Counted from the first letter of the stretch, positions 24,774 through 33,793 are shown. The stretch: 64,000 bases of DNA from Frigoribacterium faeni (GCF_011761235.1 NZ_JAAOYW010000003.1:1-64000); one strand, 5' to 3'. A program made the numbers and translations. The notes: generated from the sequence alone by a model not told the origin.

Positions 24774-24783
24774 GCCGCAGCTC

Positions 24784-25287
24784 GTGCCCGTCGTCGAGTC
24801 GCGCTGCGTCGTGCCGGTGCCGGTCGACGTCGCCTTCGCGGTGTCGCAGACCACGGGCGAGGCGCGGCTCCGTTGGGACCCGTTCATCCGGCACCAGCGC
24901 TTCCTCGACGGCGCCACGCGGCCGGCCAAGGGCGTGCGCACCTGGACGGTGCAGCGCTTCGGCTTCCGGATGGAGAGCGAGTACGTCTCGTTCGCCCCGC
25001 CGACGAACGTGGGCTTCGCCATGACGAAGGGCTCGTGGTTCTTCGCCCGCATGGGCGGCGGCTGGCGCTTCAAGGGCGTCGAGGGCGACCCCGGCAGCAC
25101 GGTCGCGACCTGGCGCTACAACTTCAGCTGCCGGCCGAGGTGGCTCGCCCCGCTCGCCGAGCGCATCGGGGTCGTCGTGCTGCAGCGCGACATCGACCGG
25201 CGCATCCGCGGGTACGCGCGCGGCTGCTCCGACCCGGTCGTGCTCGCCGCCGCCCGCGAGGCCCTGCCCGGGCCGGCGACCGCCTGA
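24784..25287 (+). CDS. SRPBCC-family (polyketide cyclase-like) protein
   Basis: A 167-aa helix-grip protein. It starts with the usual VESRCVVPVPVDVAFAVSQ (first strand and helix), followed by LRWDPFIRHQRFLDG, RFGFRMESEYVSFAPPTNVGF and a final long helix. Such proteins bind lipids or hydrophobic ligands; no enzymatic residues were identified. The GTG at 24784 begins 10 bp after prs, so the two may be co-transcribed. It converges on gnd with a strong hairpin between. Confidence 0.7.
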   Translation: MPVVESRCVVPVPVDVAFAVSQTTGEARLRWDPFIRHQRFLDGATRPAKGVRTWTVQRFGFRMESEYVSFAPPTNVGFAMTKGSWFFARMGGGWRFKGVEGDPGSTVATWRYNFSCRPRWLAPLAERIGVVVLQRDIDRRIRGYARGCSDPVVLAAAREALPGPATA

Positions 25288-25298
25288 CACAGAGGGGC

Positions 25299-25334
25299 GG
25301 GACGAGGCAGGCGCGTCCGCGCCCGCCTCGTCCC
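25299..25334. terminator. hairpin terminator between SRPBCC gene and gnd
   Basis: Arms GGGACGAGGC (25299-25308) and its complement (25325-25334), continued inside by GGCGCG/CGCC, form a stable stem between convergent genes. No T-tract. Confidence 0.7.
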
Positions 25335-25348
25335 GTCCCGTCCGGGCG

Positions 25349-26821
25349 TCAGTGCGTCGACGGCTCCGTCTCGATCTCCGAGCGGTCGCCCGACCACAGG
25401 GTGTGGAACACGCCCTCCTCGCCGACCCGCTCGTAGGTGTGGGCGCCGAAGAAGTCACGCTGGCCCTGGATGAGGGCCGCGGGGAGGCGCTCCGACGCGA
25501 GCGAGTCGTAGTACGACAGGGCCGACGCGAACCCGGGCACGGGGATGCCCGACAGCGCCGCCTTCGCGACGATGCGCCGCCAGGCCTCCTCGCCGTCGCG
25601 GACCGCGGCGGCGAAGTAGTCGTCCTCGAGCAGCGTCGCGATGGTGGCGTCCTTCTCGTACGCCTCGACGATGCGGTTCAGGAACTGCGCGCGGATGATG
25701 CAGCCGCCGCGCCAGATCTTCGCCACGGCGCCCTTGTCGATGTCCCAGCCGTACTCGAGTGCACCCGCGATGATCGCGTCGAAGCCCTGGGCGTAGGCCA
25801 CGATCTTCGAGGCGTACAGCGCCTTCTGCACGTCGTCCTCGAAGCCGTCGCCCGCCTCCTGCACCTCGGGACGGCCCTGCAGGGTCGCCTGCACGGCGGC
25901 GCGCTGGTCGGGCTTCGACGACACGGCGCGGGCGAAGACGGCCTCGGCGATGCCGCCGACGGGCACGCCGAGCCCGACGCTGTTCTGCACGGTCCAGACG
26001 CCGGTGCCCTTCGAGCCGGCGGCGTCGACGATCGAGTCGACCAGCGGCCCGCCCGTCTTCGCGTCGACCTGGCGCAGCACCTCGGCGGTGATCTCGATGA
26101 GGTACGACTCGAGCTCGCCCTCGTTCCACGTCTCGAACACGGCGGCGATGTCGGCCGGCTCGTGCCCGCCGACGCGGCGCAGCAGGTCGTACGACTCGGC
26201 GATGAGCTGCATGTCGGCGTACTCGATGCCGTTGTGGATCATCTTGACGAAGTGGCCGGCGCCGTCCGAGCCGATGTGGGTGACGCAGGGCTCGCCCTCG
26301 GCGACCGCGGCGATCGACGCGAGGATCGGGCCCAGCGTCTCGTACGCCTCCTTCGACCCGCCCGGCATGATCGACGGGCCCTTGAGGGCGCCCTCCTCGC
26401 CGCCGGAGATGCCGGCGCCCACGAAGTTCAGGCCGCGTTCCTTGAGGGCTGCCTCGCGCCTCCTCGTGTCCTGGAAGTTCGCGTTGCCGCCGTCGACGAT
26501 GATGTCGCCCTCCTCGAAGAGGTCGGCGAGCTGGTCGATGACGGCGTCGGTGCCCTTGCCGGCCTGCACCATGATGATCGCCGTACGGGGCTTCTGCAGC
26601 GACGCCGCGAAGTCCTCGATCGAGGTCGAGGCCACGAAGCCGGCGTCGCCGTGCTCCTTCATCAGCGTCTCGGTGCGCTGGGGCGAGCGGTTGTACACCG
26701 CGACGGTGTTGCCCTCGCGGCTGGCCAGGTTGCGGGCCAGGTTCGATCCCATGACGGCCAGGCCGACGACTCCGATGTTCGCCTGGGCGGTGGGGCTGGA
26801 CTGTTCTCCGTGTTCGGTCAC
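25349..26821 (-). CDS. gnd: 6-phosphogluconate dehydrogenase (decarboxylating)
   Basis: Oxidises 6-phosphogluconate to ribulose-5-phosphate with release of CO2 and NAD(P)H. The 490-aa protein has IGVVGLAVMGSNLARN (nucleotide binding), VDGGNANFQDTRRRE, GISGGEEGALKGPSIMPGG and the active-site DGAGHFVKMIHNGIEYADMQ. The GTG at 26821 is preceded on its strand by GGAGGCACC. An upstream in-frame ATG (26854) would add 11 unlikely residues. It is divergent from gntK, pairing the two steps from gluconate to the pentose phosphate pathway. Confidence 0.95.
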   Translation of the reverse strand: MTEHGEQSSPTAQANIGVVGLAVMGSNLARNLASREGNTVAVYNRSPQRTETLMKEHGDAGFVASTSIEDFAASLQKPRTAIIMVQAGKGTDAVIDQLADLFEEGDIIVDGGNANFQDTRRREAALKERGLNFVGAGISGGEEGALKGPSIMPGGSKEAYETLGPILASIAAVAEGEPCVTHIGSDGAGHFVKMIHNGIEYADMQLIAESYDLLRRVGGHEPADIAAVFETWNEGELESYLIEITAEVLRQVDAKTGGPLVDSIVDAAGSKGTGVWTVQNSVGLGVPVGGIAEAVFARAVSSKPDQRAAVQATLQGRPEVQEAGDGFEDDVQKALYASKIVAYAQGFDAIIAGALEYGWDIDKGAVAKIWRGGCIIRAQFLNRIVEAYEKDATIATLLEDDYFAAAVRDGEEAWRRIVAKAALSGIPVPGFASALSYYDSLASERLPAALIQGQRDFFGAHTYERVGEEGVFHTLWSGDRSEIETEPSTH

Positions 26822-26850
26822 GGTGCCTCCTTGCGGTCGATGACGCTCGC

Positions 26851-26856
26851 ACACTA
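26851..26856 (-). promoter_or_regulatory. -10 element of gnd
   Basis: Minus-strand TAGTGT lies about 30 nt before the gnd GTG. A TGTCAG hexamer 18 nt further upstream is a weak -35 candidate. Confidence 0.45.
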
Positions 26857-26956
26857 TTCCTCCGTCCTGCGCCCCTGACAGGGACCGTCGGGTCCTGTCT
26901 CGCCGCAGGCCCCGGGTCGGTCGCGGCCTCGCCGGGACGAGCCGAGGAGGCGCGTC

Positions 26957-26962
26957 TACGCT
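26957..26962 (+). promoter_or_regulatory. -10 element of gntK
   Basis: TACGCT lies 38 nt before the gntK GTG; a leader with the purine-rich CCGAGAGGCC follows. Confidence 0.45.
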
Positions 26963-27000
26963 GGGCGGGACCGCGCCGTCCCCGACACCGAGAGGCCCCC

Positions 27001-27522
27001 GTGCCCGAGACCCCGCTGCCCGCCCCGATCCCCCCTGTCGTCGTCATGGGGGTGTCCGGCTCCGGCAAGTCGACGGTCGGCGAGCTGCTCGCGCGCACGG
27101 CCCGCGTCCCCTTCGTCGACGCCGACGACCTGCACCCGCAGGCCAACCGCGACAAGATGGCGGCCGGCCACGCGCTCGACGACGCCGACCGGGCGCCGTG
27201 GCTCGAGATCGTGGCCCGGCGCATCGGCGACGCGGGGGCGGACGGCGTCGTCGTCGCGTGCTCGGCGTTGAAGCGGTCGTACCGCGACGTGCTCCGGGGC
27301 GGCGACCCGCGCCTCCAGTTCGTGCACCTGACCGGCGTGCGCGAGCTCGTCGCCGAGCGCCAGCGGGCGCGCAAGGGCCACTTCATGCCGCCGGGCCTGA
27401 TGGAGTCGCAGTTCGCCACGCTCGAGCCGCTCGGCGACGACGAGCCCGGGTTCGACCTCGACGTGTCGGCCGGGCCGGACGAGATCGTCGAGGAGGCGAT
27501 GGGCAGGCTCGAGGGCCGCTGA
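27001..27522 (+). CDS. gntK: gluconokinase
   Basis: Phosphorylates gluconate to 6-phosphogluconate. The 173-aa P-loop kinase shows VMGVSGSGKSTVGELLA (Walker A), VDADDLHPQANRDKMAAGHALDDADRAPWL (substrate region), CSALKRSYRDVLRG and GHFMPPGLMESQFATLE. The GTG at 27001 is preceded by GAGAGGCC. It is divergent from gnd, whose substrate it produces. Confidence 0.94.
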   Translation: MPETPLPAPIPPVVVMGVSGSGKSTVGELLARTARVPFVDADDLHPQANRDKMAAGHALDDADRAPWLEIVARRIGDAGADGVVVACSALKRSYRDVLRGGDPRLQFVHLTGVRELVAERQRARKGHFMPPGLMESQFATLEPLGDDEPGFDLDVSAGPDEIVEEAMGRLEGR

Positions 27523-27579
27523 CCGGCCCCGACGCGCTCGGACGGGCCGCCGACGCACCGCCCTCGGGCCGCGGCCGGG

Positions 27580-27609
27580 TTGGCGACACGCCCGGGTGGC
27601 CTGTAGCCT
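27580..27609 (+). promoter_or_regulatory. promoter of the rplY operon
   Basis: TTGGCG (27580-27585), an 18-nt spacer and TAGCCT (27604-27609) form one of the few complete -35/-10 pairs in the window. Start is expected near 27616, giving a leader of roughly 165 nt. Confidence 0.6.
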
Positions 27610-27615
27610 GGGCGT

Positions 27616-27783
27616 CGACTTCGGCGAGGGGTGCTCCGGCACCCGTTATCGACGCGGTAGGCAGGCACTCGGTCTCGTGACATCGTCCCCACGGCTGCGA
27701 GGTCCCTCCTCACGCGATCTGCGTTCGAGTTGACATCGACCCACACATCCCGGGCCGCCAGGCCCGCAGAAACGGAGACATCC
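27616..27783 (+). promoter_or_regulatory. long structured leader of rplY
   Basis: The transcript leader contains a 6-bp hairpin GGGTGC-TCCG-GCACCC (27629-27644) and, close to the start codon, CGGGCC-GCCA-GGCCCG (27751-27766), followed by the ribosome binding site ACGGAGA. Ribosomal-protein leaders that bind their own product are a known regulatory class. I do not recognise this one, so an L25 autoregulatory element is only a hypothesis. Confidence 0.35.
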
Positions 27784-28419
27784 ATGGCTGACGACAACAC
27801 CCTGTCCGCTCTCGTCCGCACCAGCTTCGGCAAGGGCGCGGCCCGCAAGATCCGCGCGAACGACCAGATCCCCGCGGTCATCTACGGCCACGGCACCGAC
27901 CCCCAGCACGTCACGCTGCCCGGCCACGAGACGATGCTCATCACGCGTCGCTCGAACGCGCTCATCACCCTCGACATCGAGGGCGCCCAGCAGCTCGCCC
28001 TCGTCAAGGACATCCAGCGCGACCCGGTCAAGCAGGTCATCGAGCACATCGACCTCATCGTCGTCCGCCAGGGCGAGAAGGTCGAGGTGGACGTCCCCGT
28101 GCACATCGAGGGCGAGTCGGCTCCCGGCACCATCCACGTCGTCGAGCTCAACGCCATCACGCTCGAGGTGTCCGCCACCGCCATCCCGCAGTCGGTCGTC
28201 GTCTCGATCGAGGGCCTGGAGGACGGCGCGCAGGTGCACGCCTCCGACGTCACCCTGCCCGAGGGCGCCTCGCTCGTCACCGACGCCGAGGTGCTCATCA
28301 CGAGCGTCTCCGTCCCGCAGCTCGACCTCACCACCGACGCCGTCGACGACGAGTCGGGCGAGGCCGCCGAGGCCGAGGGCGACGTGCCCTCGATCGAGGA
28401 CGAAGAGCGCTCCGAGTAG
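27784..28419 (+). CDS. rplY: 50S ribosomal protein L25 (general stress protein Ctc)
   Basis: A 211-aa two-domain L25/TL5/Ctc protein that binds 5S rRNA. The N-terminal domain shows GKGAARKIRANDQIPAVIYGHG and ITLDIEGAQQLALVKDIQRDPVKQ(VIEH); the C-terminal beta domain is followed by an acidic tail rich in Glu/Asp/Ala. The ATG at 27784 follows ACGGAGACATCC. It is followed by pth, the usual order in actinobacteria. Confidence 0.94.
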   Translation: MADDNTLSALVRTSFGKGAARKIRANDQIPAVIYGHGTDPQHVTLPGHETMLITRRSNALITLDIEGAQQLALVKDIQRDPVKQVIEHIDLIVVRQGEKVEVDVPVHIEGESAPGTIHVVELNAITLEVSATAIPQSVVVSIEGLEDGAQVHASDVTLPEGASLVTDAEVLITSVSVPQLDLTTDAVDDESGEAAEAEGDVPSIEDEERSE

Positions 28420-28476
28420 CACCCGCCCCACCCGCCGACAGACAGCCCTGCCCCGTCTCCCCAGGAGGAACGCCCC

Positions 28477-29064
28477 GTGGACGACTCGCAGTGGCTCGTG
28501 GTCGGGCTCGGCAACCCCGGGCCCGACTACGCCGGCACCCGGCACAACGTCGGCCAGATGGTGCTCGCCGAGCTGGCGAACCGCCTGTCGGCGAGCTTCA
28601 AGAACCACCGCACCAACGCGAGCGTCGCGGAGGGCCGTCCTTTCCCGGGCGGCCCCCGCTTCGTCCTCGCCGCGCCCCGCAGCTTCATGAACCTCTCGGG
28701 CGGCCCCGTCGCGGCGCTGCTCAAGTACTACGACCTCGACGTGTCACGGCTGATCGTCGTCCACGACGAGCTCGACATCGACTTCGACTCGATCAAGCTG
28801 AAGCAGGGCGGCGGCCACGGCGGCCACAACGGCCTGCGCGACATCATCGCCGCGACCGGCTCGCCGGACTTCCTCCGCGTCCGCGTCGGCATCGGGCGCC
28901 CGCCGGGGCGCCAGCCCGCCGCCGACTTCGTGCTCAAGGCCTTCTCGTCGACCGAGCGCAGGGAGCTGCCGCTGCTGCTCGGCGACGCCGCCGACGCGGT
29001 CGAGATGATCGCCTCGGACGGCCTCACCGCCGCCCAGCTCAAGTTCCACACCGCGAAGGCCTGA
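28477..29064 (+). CDS. pth: peptidyl-tRNA hydrolase
   Basis: Recycles tRNA by hydrolysing peptidyl-tRNA released from stalled ribosomes. The 195-aa protein shows GLGNPGPDYAGTRHNVGQM with the catalytic His, FMNLSGGPVAALLKYY, VVHDELDIDF and GGGHGGHNGLRDI. The GTG at 28477 is preceded by AGGAGGAACGCC, a strong ribosome binding site. It lies between rplY and mfd. Confidence 0.95.
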   Translation: MDDSQWLVVGLGNPGPDYAGTRHNVGQMVLAELANRLSASFKNHRTNASVAEGRPFPGGPRFVLAAPRSFMNLSGGPVAALLKYYDLDVSRLIVVHDELDIDFDSIKLKQGGGHGGHNGLRDIIAATGSPDFLRVRVGIGRPPGRQPAADFVLKAFSSTERRELPLLLGDAADAVEMIASDGLTAAQLKFHTAKA

Positions 29065-29143
29065 GCCGGCCGGACGGCCTCGCTGCTCAGATCCCCGCCC
29101 TTCGCGGCGAGCGAACCGCAGGCGCGCTGTCGGCGGTGCCGAG

Positions 29144-29149
29144 TAGCCT
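29144..29149 (+). promoter_or_regulatory. -10 element of mfd
   Basis: TAGCCT ends 6 nt before the GTG at 29156, consistent with a leaderless transcript. Confidence 0.55.
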
Positions 29150-29155
29150 TGTCGG

Positions 29156-32100
29156 GTGATACTCGCGGGCTTGATCCAGGCGCTCTCGCGCGCCTCCACG
29201 TACTCCTCTGCCCTCGAGCGGGCCGAGCGCAGCACCGACTTCTCCGTGGTCGACGGCCTGCGCGTGCCGCTCCTCGCGGGGCTCCTCTCCCGGCGCGCCG
29301 GGCCCCAGGCCATGCTCGTGGTCACGGCCACCGGCCGCGAGTCCGAGGCCGTCCGCCTCTCGCTCGCGAGCTACGTGCCCGACGCCGAGATCATCGAGTT
29401 CCCCGCGTGGGAGACCCTGCCGCACGAGCGGCTCAGCCCGAGCGCCGAGACCGTCGGCAAGCGCATCCACGCCCTCCGCCGGCTCGCGGCCTGGTCCGCC
29501 GAGGCCGAGGCCGCCACCTCGGGCGGCGGCGCCCCCGTGCGTCCCCTCGTCGTCGTCGCCGGCGTGCGCGCCGCCCTGCAGCCCGTGTCGGACAACCTGG
29601 CCGACCTCGAGCCCGTCGTGCTCACGGCCGGCGATCGCGGGCACGACCTCTCGGCCATCGCGACGCACCTCGTCGACCTCGCCTACGCCCGCGTCGACAT
29701 GGTCACGCGCCGCGGCGAGTTCGCCGTGCGCGGCGGCATCCTCGACGTGTTCCCGCCCACCGCCGAGCACCCCGTGCGCGTCGACTTCTTCGGCGACGAG
29801 GTCGACCAGCTGCGGCGCTTCTCGGTGGCCGACCAGCGCAGCCTCGACGGCGAGGTCACGACGGTCGAGCTCGCTCCGAGCCGCGAGATGCTGCTGACCG
29901 AGCCGGTGCGCCAGCGGGCCCGCGAGATGCAGCACGAGTTCCCGGGCCTCGCCCAGATGCTCGCCAAGATCGCCGAGGGCATCCCGGTCGAGGGCATGGA
30001 GTCGCTGGCCCCCGCCCTGGTCGACCGCCTCGTCCCGCTCACGCACTACCTGCCGGCGGGCGCCTCCGTGGCCGTGCTCTCGCCCGAGCGCGTCCAGTCG
30101 CGCGCGCAGAGCCTGGCCGAGACGAACCGGGAGTTCCTGTCCGCCGCGTGGAACGCGGCGACGGCCGGCGCCGCGGCGCCCATCGACCTCGACGCGGGCG
30201 ACTTCCTCGCCCTGCGCGACCTCCGCGCCGCCGCCGGCGACCGCGCCTGGTTCACGTTCAGCGGCTTCGACTCGGGCGAGGTGCTCACCGACGACGAGGC
30301 GGCCCAGGCCGCCGGCGACTACGTCCGCGTCGACGCCGCCCCCGTGCCGAGCTTCAGCGGCCACGCCGAGGGCGCGCTCGACCACGTCGTGGGTCGCGTG
30401 CAGGACGGCTGGAGCGTCGTCGTCACCGCCCGCGGCACGGGCCTCGTCGAGCGGGCCCGCGACGTGCTGTCCGAGCAGGGCGTCGCCGCCCGCCTGTCCG
30501 AGGCGCTGCCCGACGAGCTCGAGCAGGGCGTCGTGCACCTCGTCACCGGCGGCGTCGAGGCCGGCTTCGAGATGCCCTCGGCCAAGATCGCGGTGCTGGG
30601 CGAGAGCGACTTCTACGGCCGCTCGGCCAACTACGACTCGCGCCAGGTCAAGAAGCTCGCGAGCCGGCGCAAGAACGTCGTCGACCCGCTGCAGCTCAAG
30701 CCCGGCGACGTCGTCGTGCACCAGACGCACGGCATCGGCAAGTTCCTCGAGCTCACCAGCCGCGAGGTGTCGAGCGGCGGCCGCAACGCCGTGAAGAACA
30801 GCCGTGAGTACCTCGTGCTCGAGTACGCCCCCTCGAAGCGCGGCTACCCGGGCGACAAGCTCTACGTGCCCACCGACCAGCTCGACCTGCTCAGCCGCTA
30901 CGTCGGCGGCGAGGCCCCGTCGCTGAGCAAGATGGGCGGCAGCGACTGGGCGTCGGCCAAGAGCAAGGCGCGGCGGGCGGTCCGCGACATCGCGGTCGAG
31001 CTCGTCAAGCTCTACTCGGCGCGGATGGCCTCGAAGGGCCACGCGTTCCCGCCCGACACCCCGTGGCAGCGTGAGCTCGAAGAGGCGTTCCCCTTCGCCG
31101 AGACGCCCGACCAGCTGACGACGATCGACGAGATCAAGGCCGACATGGAACGCCCGATCCCGATGGACCGCCTGCTCTCGGGCGACGTCGGCTACGGCAA
31201 GACCGAGGTCGCGGTGCGAGCCGCCTTCAAGGCGATCCAGGACGGCAAGCAGGTCGTGATGCTCGTGCCGACCACTCTGCTCGTCAAGCAGCACTTCGAC
31301 ACCTTCGCCGAGCGCTTCGCGGGGTTCCCCGTGCACCTGCGCAGCCTCAGCCGGTTCCAGAGCGCGAAGGAGAGCCGCGAGACGATCAAGGGCCTCGGCG
31401 ACGGCACGGTCGACATGGTGATCGGCACGCACCGCCTGCTCAGCGAGAGCATCGTCTACAAGGACGTCGGGCTCGTCATCATCGACGAAGAGCAGCGCTT
31501 CGGCGTCGAGCACAAGGACGCCCTGAAGAAGCTCAAGACGAACGTCGACATCCTCGCGATGTCCGCGACGCCGATCCCGCGGTCGCTCGAGATGGCCGTC
31601 ACCGGCATCCGCGAGATGTCCACGCTCGCGACGCCGCCCGAGGACCGCCACCCCATCCTCACCTTCGTCGGGCCCGAGAGCGACCGGCAGAAGGCCGCCG
31701 CCATCCGCCGCGAGCTGCTGCGCGAGGGGCAGGTCTTCTACGTGCACAACCGCGTGTCGAGCATCAACCGGGTGGCCGCCCAGATCGCCGAGCTCGTGCC
31801 GGAGGCGCGGGTCGCGGTCGCGCACGGCCAGATGGCCGAGTCCACCCTCGAGCAGGTCATGGTCGACTTCTGGGAGCGCAAGTTCGACGTGCTCGTCTCG
31901 ACGACGATCATCGAGACCGGCCTCGACATCGCGAACGCGAACACGCTGATCATCGACCGGGCCGACAAGTACGGCCTGAGCCAGCTGCACCAGCTGCGCG
32001 GTCGTGTCGGCCGCGGGCGCGAGCGCGGCTACGCGTACTTCCTCTACGACGCCGACAAGCCCCTCAGCGAGACCGCCCAGGACCGCCTCGAGACGATCGC

Positions 32101-32782
32101 CGCGAACAACGAGCTCGGCGCCGGCATGCAGGTCGCCCTGAAGGACCTCGAGATCCGCGGCGCCGGCAACCTGCTCGGCGGCGAGCAGTCCGGCCACATC
32201 GCGGGCGTGGGGTTCGACCTCTATCTGCGCATGATCGGCGAGGCCGTCGGCGCGTTCCGCGGCGACGTGGCCGAGGGCCAGACCGAGCTCAGGCTCGAGC
32301 TGCCCGTCGACGCCCACATCCCCGACGAGTACGTCGAGAGCGAGCGGCTGCGCCTCGAGGCCTACCAGAAGCTGTCGACCGCGAGCTCGCCGACCTCGAG
32401 CGACGAGCAGATCGACTCGGTGCTCGACGAGCTCACCGACCGCTACGGCACGCCGCCCGCCTCGGTGCTCGCGCTCATCGAGGTCTCGCGCCTCCGTCGT
32501 GCGGCGCAGAAGGCCGGTCTCAGCGAGGTCGTCGTCATGGGCAGCAACCTGCGCGTGGCCGGCGCCGACCTCGCCGACAGCATGCAGGTGCGCCTGCAGC
32601 GCATGTACCCGGGGGCCCGCTGGTTCGGCCAGACCAACTCGGTGAGCGTGCCGCTGCCGAGCCGGCACGGCGAGAGCCTCGGCGACGACGAGCTGATCCT
32701 CTGGGTCGAGCAGCTGATGACGGCCATCTACGGCGCCGACGTGCCCCGGCCCGCGGTCGACGGGGTCTCCCCGACGGCCTGA
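29156..32782 (+). CDS. mfd: transcription-repair coupling factor
   Basis: Removes stalled RNA polymerase and recruits UvrA to lesions. The 1208-aa protein has the UvrB-homology N-terminus (FPAWETLPHERLSPSAETVGKRI), the polymerase-interacting domain (KPGDVVVHQTHGIGKFL and YLVLEYAP), then the RecG-like translocase: GDVGYGKTEVAVRAAF (Walker A), VIIDEEQRFGVEH (DEEQ box), SATPIPRSLEMA, VLVSTTIIETGLDIANANT and QLRGRVGRG, ending with the TRCF C-terminal domain. Length is normal. The GTG start has no Shine-Dalgarno sequence but TAGCCT 6 nt upstream. Confidence 0.96.
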   Translation: MILAGLIQALSRASTYSSALERAERSTDFSVVDGLRVPLLAGLLSRRAGPQAMLVVTATGRESEAVRLSLASYVPDAEIIEFPAWETLPHERLSPSAETVGKRIHALRRLAAWSAEAEAATSGGGAPVRPLVVVAGVRAALQPVSDNLADLEPVVLTAGDRGHDLSAIATHLVDLAYARVDMVTRRGEFAVRGGILDVFPPTAEHPVRVDFFGDEVDQLRRFSVADQRSLDGEVTTVELAPSREMLLTEPVRQRAREMQHEFPGLAQMLAKIAEGIPVEGMESLAPALVDRLVPLTHYLPAGASVAVLSPERVQSRAQSLAETNREFLSAAWNAATAGAAAPIDLDAGDFLALRDLRAAAGDRAWFTFSGFDSGEVLTDDEAAQAAGDYVRVDAAPVPSFSGHAEGALDHVVGRVQDGWSVVVTARGTGLVERARDVLSEQGVAARLSEALPDELEQGVVHLVTGGVEAGFEMPSAKIAVLGESDFYGRSANYDSRQVKKLASRRKNVVDPLQLKPGDVVVHQTHGIGKFLELTSREVSSGGRNAVKNSREYLVLEYAPSKRGYPGDKLYVPTDQLDLLSRYVGGEAPSLSKMGGSDWASAKSKARRAVRDIAVELVKLYSARMASKGHAFPPDTPWQRELEEAFPFAETPDQLTTIDEIKADMERPIPMDRLLSGDVGYGKTEVAVRAAFKAIQDGKQVVMLVPTTLLVKQHFDTFAERFAGFPVHLRSLSRFQSAKESRETIKGLGDGTVDMVIGTHRLLSESIVYKDVGLVIIDEEQRFGVEHKDALKKLKTNVDILAMSATPIPRSLEMAVTGIREMSTLATPPEDRHPILTFVGPESDRQKAAAIRRELLREGQVFYVHNRVSSINRVAAQIAELVPEARVAVAHGQMAESTLEQVMVDFWERKFDVLVSTTIIETGLDIANANTLIIDRADKYGLSQLHQLRGRVGRGRERGYAYFLYDADKPLSETAQDRLETIAANNELGAGMQVALKDLEIRGAGNLLGGEQSGHIAGVGFDLYLRMIGEAVGAFRGDVAEGQTELRLELPVDAHIPDEYVESERLRLEAYQKLSTASSPTSSDEQIDSVLDELTDRYGTPPASVLALIEVSRLRRAAQKAGLSEVVVMGSNLRVAGADLADSMQVRLQRMYPGARWFGQTNSVSVPLPSRHGESLGDDELILWVEQLMTAIYGADVPRPAVDGVSPTA

Positions 32783-32790
32783 CCCGGCGG

Positions 32791-32807
32791 GGCGGCGCAG
32801 CGCCGCC
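32791..32807 (+). terminator. short hairpin after mfd
   Basis: GGCGGCG-CAG-CGCCGCC directly after the mfd stop. It may attenuate rather than end transcription, since mazG follows 68 bp after mfd with its own AGGAGGAGCG ribosome binding site. Confidence 0.35.
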
Positions 32808-32849
32808 TCGCCGACCACGACGACCCCGGTCGTCAGACGAGGAGGAGCG

Positions 32850-33584
32850 GTGCCCGAGCCCGAACGGCTGGAGTCCGAGGTCCGAGAGCTGTCCGACGTG
32901 GTCGAGGCCCTGCTCGCCGACGAGGGCGGCTGCGAGTGGAACCGCGCGCAGACGCACGAGTCGCTCGTCACCTACCTCGTCGAGGAGACCGCCGAGCTGG
33001 TCGAGGCCGTCGAGGACGGCACGTCCGCCGACCGGCGGGAAGAGCTGGGCGACGTCCTCTACCAGGTGGTGCTGCACGCGGCGCTCGCGGCCCGCGCCCC
33101 CGAGGGCCGCTTCGACCTGGCCGACGTCGTCCACGACGTGCGGCAGAAGACGGTCAGGCGGCACCCCCACGTCTTCGGGGGCGAGGAGGCGGCCGACGTC
33201 GACGACGTCGTGCGGCTCTGGACCGCGGCCAAGGCCGTCGAGAAGGCGGGCCGCCGCAGCGCCTGGGACGGCGTCCCGCTCGGCCTGCCCGCCCTGGCGC
33301 GGGCCCAGAAGATCGAGGCCCGGCGGCTGGCGGCCGGGGGAGGGGCCGCAGTCGACGAGCCCGCGACCGATGAGCCCGCGCCCGATGAGCCCGCGCCCGA
33401 TGAGCCCGCGCCCGATGAGCCCGGTGACGGCGAGCTGGCCTGGGGGCGGCGCCTGTTGGCCGCGGTCGACCGTGCAGGTCGTGACGGCATCGACGCCGAG
33501 CGAGCGCTGCGCCGGGCCGTCCGCGAGCGCGAGGCCGAGCTGCGCTCGGACGAGGCCCAGCGTCGGGCGACACCGCAGCCCTGA
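32850..33584 (+). CDS. mazG: MazG family nucleoside triphosphate pyrophosphohydrolase
   Basis: Hydrolyses NTPs or dNTPs to monophosphate and pyrophosphate. The 244-aa protein shows the N-terminal MazG domain: CEWNRAQTHESLVTYLVEETAELVEAV and REELGDVLYQVVLHAALA (EExxE...ExxD metal sites), then KTVRRHPHVFGGE and LPALARAQKIEARR. The second domain is reduced, and between the two lies a repeat of the pentapeptide DEPAP encoded by a 15-bp tandem repeat. The GTG at 32850 follows GAGGAGGAGCG. The mfd-mazG order is common in actinobacteria. Confidence 0.9.
   Translation: MPEPERLESEVRELSDVVEALLADEGGCEWNRAQTHESLVTYLVEETAELVEAVEDGTSADRREELGDVLYQVVLHAALAARAPEGRFDLADVVHDVRQKTVRRHPHVFGGEEAADVDDVVRLWTAAKAVEKAGRRSAWDGVPLGLPALARAQKIEARRLAAGGGAAVDEPATDEPAPDEPAPDEPAPDEPGDGELAWGRRLLAAVDRAGRDGIDAERALRRAVREREAELRSDEAQRRATPQP
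33354..33425. repeat. 15-bp tandem repeat inside mazG
   Basis: The unit GATGAGCCCGCGCCC occurs three times exactly at 33369, 33384 and 33399, flanked by degenerate units at 33354 and 33414. It encodes DEPAP repeats and keeps frame. Confidence 0.9.
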
Positions 33585-33597
33585 GGCACGGGGGAGG

Positions 33598-33630
33598 GGG
33601 CGCCTCCCTGACCCGAACAGGGAGGCGCCC
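33598..33630 (+). terminator. mazG terminator hairpin
   Basis: Perfect 13-bp arms GGGCGCCTCCCTG (33598-33610) and CAGGGAGGCGCCC (33618-33630) with a 7-nt loop, 14 nt after the mazG stop. No T-tract. Confidence 0.75.
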
Positions 33631-33783
33631 GGATGTGGGGCCGTCGTGACGCATCGTGCCGCGGTCGACACGGATGTCTCGCTGCAGCTCGGCTACGGAC
33701 CACACCATCGCGCGGCTCGTGTGCTCGAGGGATCAGGCCCGAGCGAGCCGCTGGCGATGGGTCAACGGTAATAGCCCGGCGGG

Positions 33784-33793
33784 TGACATGTCA
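33784..33793. promoter_or_regulatory. palindromic candidate operator upstream of tetR
   Basis: TGACATGTCA is a perfect 10-bp palindrome about 135 bp upstream of the TetR start. A related TGAAATGTCG (8 of 10 positions) sits in the hisS upstream gap near 34657. Both could be sites for the TetR protein between them, but TetR operators are usually longer. Confidence 0.25.

Noticed and set aside
29087-32971. A 1,294-codon open frame antisense to mfd
   Set aside because: mfd on the plus strand has every family motif; the antisense frame is His/Asp/Arg/Gly shadow sequence with no domain.
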